From assembly GCF_001425405.1 (NCBI RefSeq), contig NZ_LMQP01000003.1, forward strand, positions 276,848 to 309,280: 32,433 nt of DNA, written 5' to 3'. The notes below the pieces were generated by a model. That model saw only the letters and a program-made list of their open reading frames with translations, was not told where the DNA came from and made no database searches. The translations under genes and the position numbers were made by a program. Below, piece after piece: positions 30,228 to 32,433 of this stretch; positions within the stretch are counted from its first letter, which is position 1; each line of letters starts with the position of its first letter. Source of the DNA: Sphingomonas sp. Leaf412. Lineage in GTDB: Bacteria > Pseudomonadota > Alphaproteobacteria > Sphingomonadales > Sphingomonadaceae.

Positions 30228-32267
30228 ATGGACCTCGCGGCGCGCTGGACGCGCCCGGCGCGGGTGCGCGCGGGCGGGATCGTGGCGGGGTTCGGTGTGC
30301 CGGTGGCGATCCTGGTCGCGGTGCTGGCGGGCGTGGTCGCGGCGGCGGTGGTGCTCGCGGCGGTGGCGGGCGTCGCGTGGTGGCGCACGCGCGGGTTCGG
30401 CCCAGCGTGGGTCGTGCGGCGGCTGGATGCGCGGCACGCGGCGGTGGAGGACAGCGCGGACCTGCTGTTCGCGGACCCGGCTACGCTTGGGCCTCTGGAG
30501 CGGTTGCAGCTGGCGCGCGTGTCGGCGCGGATCGACGGCGCGGCGGGCGACCTGACCGATCCATGGCCGGTGCGTGCGATCGCGGCGACATGGATCGCGG
30601 CGGCGGCGGCGGTCGTGGCGGTGCTGCTGTGGCCCGCGCCGCGCGAGGAGCGGCTGGCCCCGAGCGACGAGGGCGTGGCGCGCGTCGCGGGGGTGCCCGC
30701 GCTGACGGGCCAACGGCTGCGCGTCGTGCCGCCGGGCTATACCGGGTTGCCGGCGCGCAACCTGACGACGCTGGATGCGCGCGTGCCCGTCGGATCGCGG
30801 CTGGAATGGGTGCTGGCGTTCGAGCCGGCGCCACGCGCGGCGACGATCGCGTTCCTGGACGGGCGGCGCGTGGCGTTGGCGCCGGGAGCACGGTGGCGCG
30901 GCGGCATGACGGTGCAGCGATCGGGCCTGTACCGGGTCGCGCCCGCTGGCGCCCCGGCGGGGCGGCTGCACCGGCTGGACGCGGTCGCGGACCAGCCGCC
31001 GAAAGTGGCGGTGATCGCGCCGCGCCGGACGCTGTCGCTGGCGGGCGCGGGACAGCGGGCGTGGACCGTCGCGTTCGAGGCGCGCGACGATTACGGCGTC
31101 GCGGGGGGCGCGCGGCTGATCGTCACCACGGCGTCGGGCGAGGGCGAGCAGGTCACGTTCCGCGAACGGACGCTGACGCTGGGCGGCAGCGGCGCGGCGA
31201 CGCGGCGGCGGTTCGCCGCGACGCTGGACCTCGCCGCGATGGGATTGTCGGGGGCGGGGGACCTGATCGCGCAACTGGTGGTGCGCGACGGCGCGGGGCA
31301 TGTCGTGCGCTCGCCCAGCCTGATCCTGCGCCGCAAGCCGCCGCAATCGGACCTCGGCACCGGGCTGGACGCGGGCGTGCGGACCGCGATGCCCGCCTAT
31401 CTGCGCAGCCAGCGGCAGGTCATCATCGATATCGAGGCGTTGCTGCGCGCGCGCCGCGGGCTGACCCCGGCGCAGTTCGTGGAGCGCGCGGGGCGGATCG
31501 GCGACGACCAGTCCGCGCTGCGCCGCCGCTACGGCGATTTCCTGGGCGGGGAGACCGAGGGGGCGAGCGACGCGATGCCGACCAGCGATGCGGAGGCCGG
31601 GACGGAGCAGCACAGCGCGGACGACGGCCACGACCACGGGCCGACGGGCACCCCGCTGGTGCTGGGCCGCGCGGAGGACGTGCTGAACGAATACGGCCAT
31701 GCGCATGACGAGGGCGAGGCGTCGACGCTGTTCGATCCCGCGACGCATGCGAAATTGACCGCCGCGGTCGATCAGATGTGGCAGTCCGAGGGGGCGTTGC
31801 GGTCGGGCGAGCCCGCGCGCGCGCTGCCGTTCGCGAACCGTGCGCTCGTCCTCATCAAGCAGGTGCAGCAGGCGACGCGCGTGTTCCTGGCGAAGGTGGG
31901 GAGCGACCTGCCCCCGATCGACGCGACGCGGCGGATGACGGGCAAGCGCGACGACATCGCGCCCGCTGCGCTGGCGCTGCCCGCGCGCACCGCGGACGAG
32001 GCGGCGGCGGCGCGCGCATGGGCCGTCGTCGACGGCGTCGGGCGAATCGACGGCGCCGCGCTGGACCGGTTGCCGTCGCGCGATCCGCTGGCGCTGGCGG
32101 CGGCGCGCGACGCGGTGCGGCGCGATCCGGCGTGCGAGGCATGTCGCGCGACGTTGCGCGGACTGGTGTGGCAGGCGCTGGCGCGGCCGCCCGCGGGCGC
32201 GATGCGGCGGGCGCAGGGGAGCGCGGCGGGGCGGCGCTATCTGGACGCGATCGGCGTGGCGCGATGA
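30228..32267 (+). CDS. DUF4175-like membrane protein of the MoxR-BatA cluster
   Basis: This protein of about 679 residues has a long hydrophobic region (about 17-52), a second membrane helix (about 117-136) and a large exposed part. That part contains beta-rich segments ('LRVVPPGYTGLPARNLTTLDARVPVGSRLEWVLAFEP', 'WTVAFEARDDYGVAGGARLIV') typical of DUF4175. A helical C-terminus carries an acidic, His-rich stretch (HSADDGHDHG and GHAHDEGE, near 31610-31720). 'ALRSGEPARALPFANRALVLIKQVQQATRVFLAKVG' near the end resembles the coiled part of the family. The ATG at 30228 is used; a TTG at 30219 that overlaps the previous stop would add three residues. Membrane topology places most of it in the periplasm. 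Function unknown. The next gene starts in an ATGA overlap. Confidence 0.75.
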   Translation: MDLAARWTRPARVRAGGIVAGFGVPVAILVAVLAGVVAAAVVLAAVAGVAWWRTRGFGPAWVVRRLDARHAAVEDSADLLFADPATLGPLERLQLARVSARIDGAAGDLTDPWPVRAIAATWIAAAAAVVAVLLWPAPREERLAPSDEGVARVAGVPALTGQRLRVVPPGYTGLPARNLTTLDARVPVGSRLEWVLAFEPAPRAATIAFLDGRRVALAPGARWRGGMTVQRSGLYRVAPAGAPAGRLHRLDAVADQPPKVAVIAPRRTLSLAGAGQRAWTVAFEARDDYGVAGGARLIVTTASGEGEQVTFRERTLTLGGSGAATRRRFAATLDLAAMGLSGAGDLIAQLVVRDGAGHVVRSPSLILRRKPPQSDLGTGLDAGVRTAMPAYLRSQRQVIIDIEALLRARRGLTPAQFVERAGRIGDDQSALRRRYGDFLGGETEGASDAMPTSDAEAGTEQHSADDGHDHGPTGTPLVLGRAEDVLNEYGHAHDEGEASTLFDPATHAKLTAAVDQMWQSEGALRSGEPARALPFANRALVLIKQVQQATRVFLAKVGSDLPPIDATRRMTGKRDDIAPAALALPARTADEAAAARAWAVVDGVGRIDGAALDRLPSRDPLALAAARDAVRRDPACEACRATLRGLVWQALARPPAGAMRRAQGSAAGRRYLDAIGVAR

Positions 32268-32433
32268 CGCCCGCGTGGATCGTGGCGGGAACGCTGGCCC
32301 TCGCGGTCGCGCTCGGCTGGGTGCGGCTGATGCTGTGGTGGCGGGGCGCGGCGGCGCGCGGGCCGTGGTGGCGGCTGGCGCTGCTGCTGGCGGCGCAGCC
32401 GGTGCTGGCGGGGCTCCTGTTCCTGACATTGTT
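32264..32433 (+). CDS. Hypothetical membrane protein (N-terminus only, cut by window end)
   Basis: Fifty-six codons are visible from ATG 32264, overlapping the previous stop (ATGA). They encode two hydrophobic helices, 'WIVAGTLALAVALGWVRLMLWW' (about 5-26) and 'WWRLALLLAAQPVLAGLLFLTL' (about 35-56), separated by a short basic loop 'RGAAARGP'. The family cannot be named from this part. Position in the cluster suggests another envelope component, possibly a membrane VWA/BatA-type or permease-like protein. Confidence 0.7.
   Translation, partial: MTPAWIVAGTLALAVALGWVRLMLWWRGAAARGPWWRLALLLAAQPVLAGLLFLTL

Overview
The window is GC-rich chromosomal DNA with the gene content and repeat sequences of a sphingomonad-type alphaproteobacterium (Sphingomonas or a close relative). 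Grounds for this are a CIRCE-controlled groESL operon, an all-trans polyprenyl diphosphate synthase of the ubiquinone pathway, an EipA/DUF1134 envelope protein (an alphaproteobacterial family), PEP-CTERM-type regulators PrsK/PrsR beside an exopolysaccharide sugar transferase, and many short palindromic intergenic repeats of the kind seen across sphingomonad genomes. The genus is inferred; there is no rRNA in the window.

Layout. 1-244: REP-like palindromes. 245-1657: MATE efflux pump. 1677-3951: groESL with promoter, CIRCE operator and a textbook terminator. 3977-4537: an Uma2-family putative nuclease of less GC-rich composition. 4553-5593 (minus): mannose-1-phosphate guanylyltransferase, divergent from a tightly packed run (5757-12605) of PEP-CTERM-type sugar transferase, PrsK histidine kinase, PrsR sigma-54 activator and a membrane-anchored TPR protein. 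12849-13664: DUF815 ATPase. 13748-13882: one copy of a dispersed intergenic element. 13926-14207 (minus): chorismate mutase, divergent from polyprenyl diphosphate synthase (14319-15329), whose end overlaps a convergent alpha/beta hydrolase (15323-16177, minus). 16306-18857: two translationally coupled exported proteins, a right-handed beta-helix protein and a GH16 glucanase. 19044-19133 (minus): tRNA-Ser(GCU). 19315-20073: EipA, followed directly by a 321-bp MITE-like palindrome. 20531-20700: the second copy of the dispersed element. 20717-22054 (minus): a dihydroorotase-family protein, divergent from ygfZ (22364-23059) across a nested palindrome.

23141-32433: a long same-strand cluster: Tat-signal TldD metallopeptidase, TldE/PmbA partner, DUF4159 protein, MoxR AAA+ ATPase, DUF58 protein, BatA-like membrane protein, DUF4175-like membrane protein, and the start of another membrane protein cut by the window end. 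MoxR, DUF58 and BatA proteins are known to occur together. A secreted TldD/TldE pair in front of them suggests an envelope proteolysis or protein-assembly system whose substrate is not obvious here. This is the best candidate in the window for an undescribed system.

Intergenic space is dominated by at least five repeat types: paired 'gtcatgccggg' palindromes; 'tccccgcga...ttcgcgggagcacaaaag' palindromes; one 'cgaagtcgaag' palindrome inside the MoxR operon; 'ccctctcccc' palindromes, one of which carries a ribosome binding site; and the MITE-like element. A previously unremarked pair of homologous 135-170 nt elements ends in a 9-nt tandem motif.
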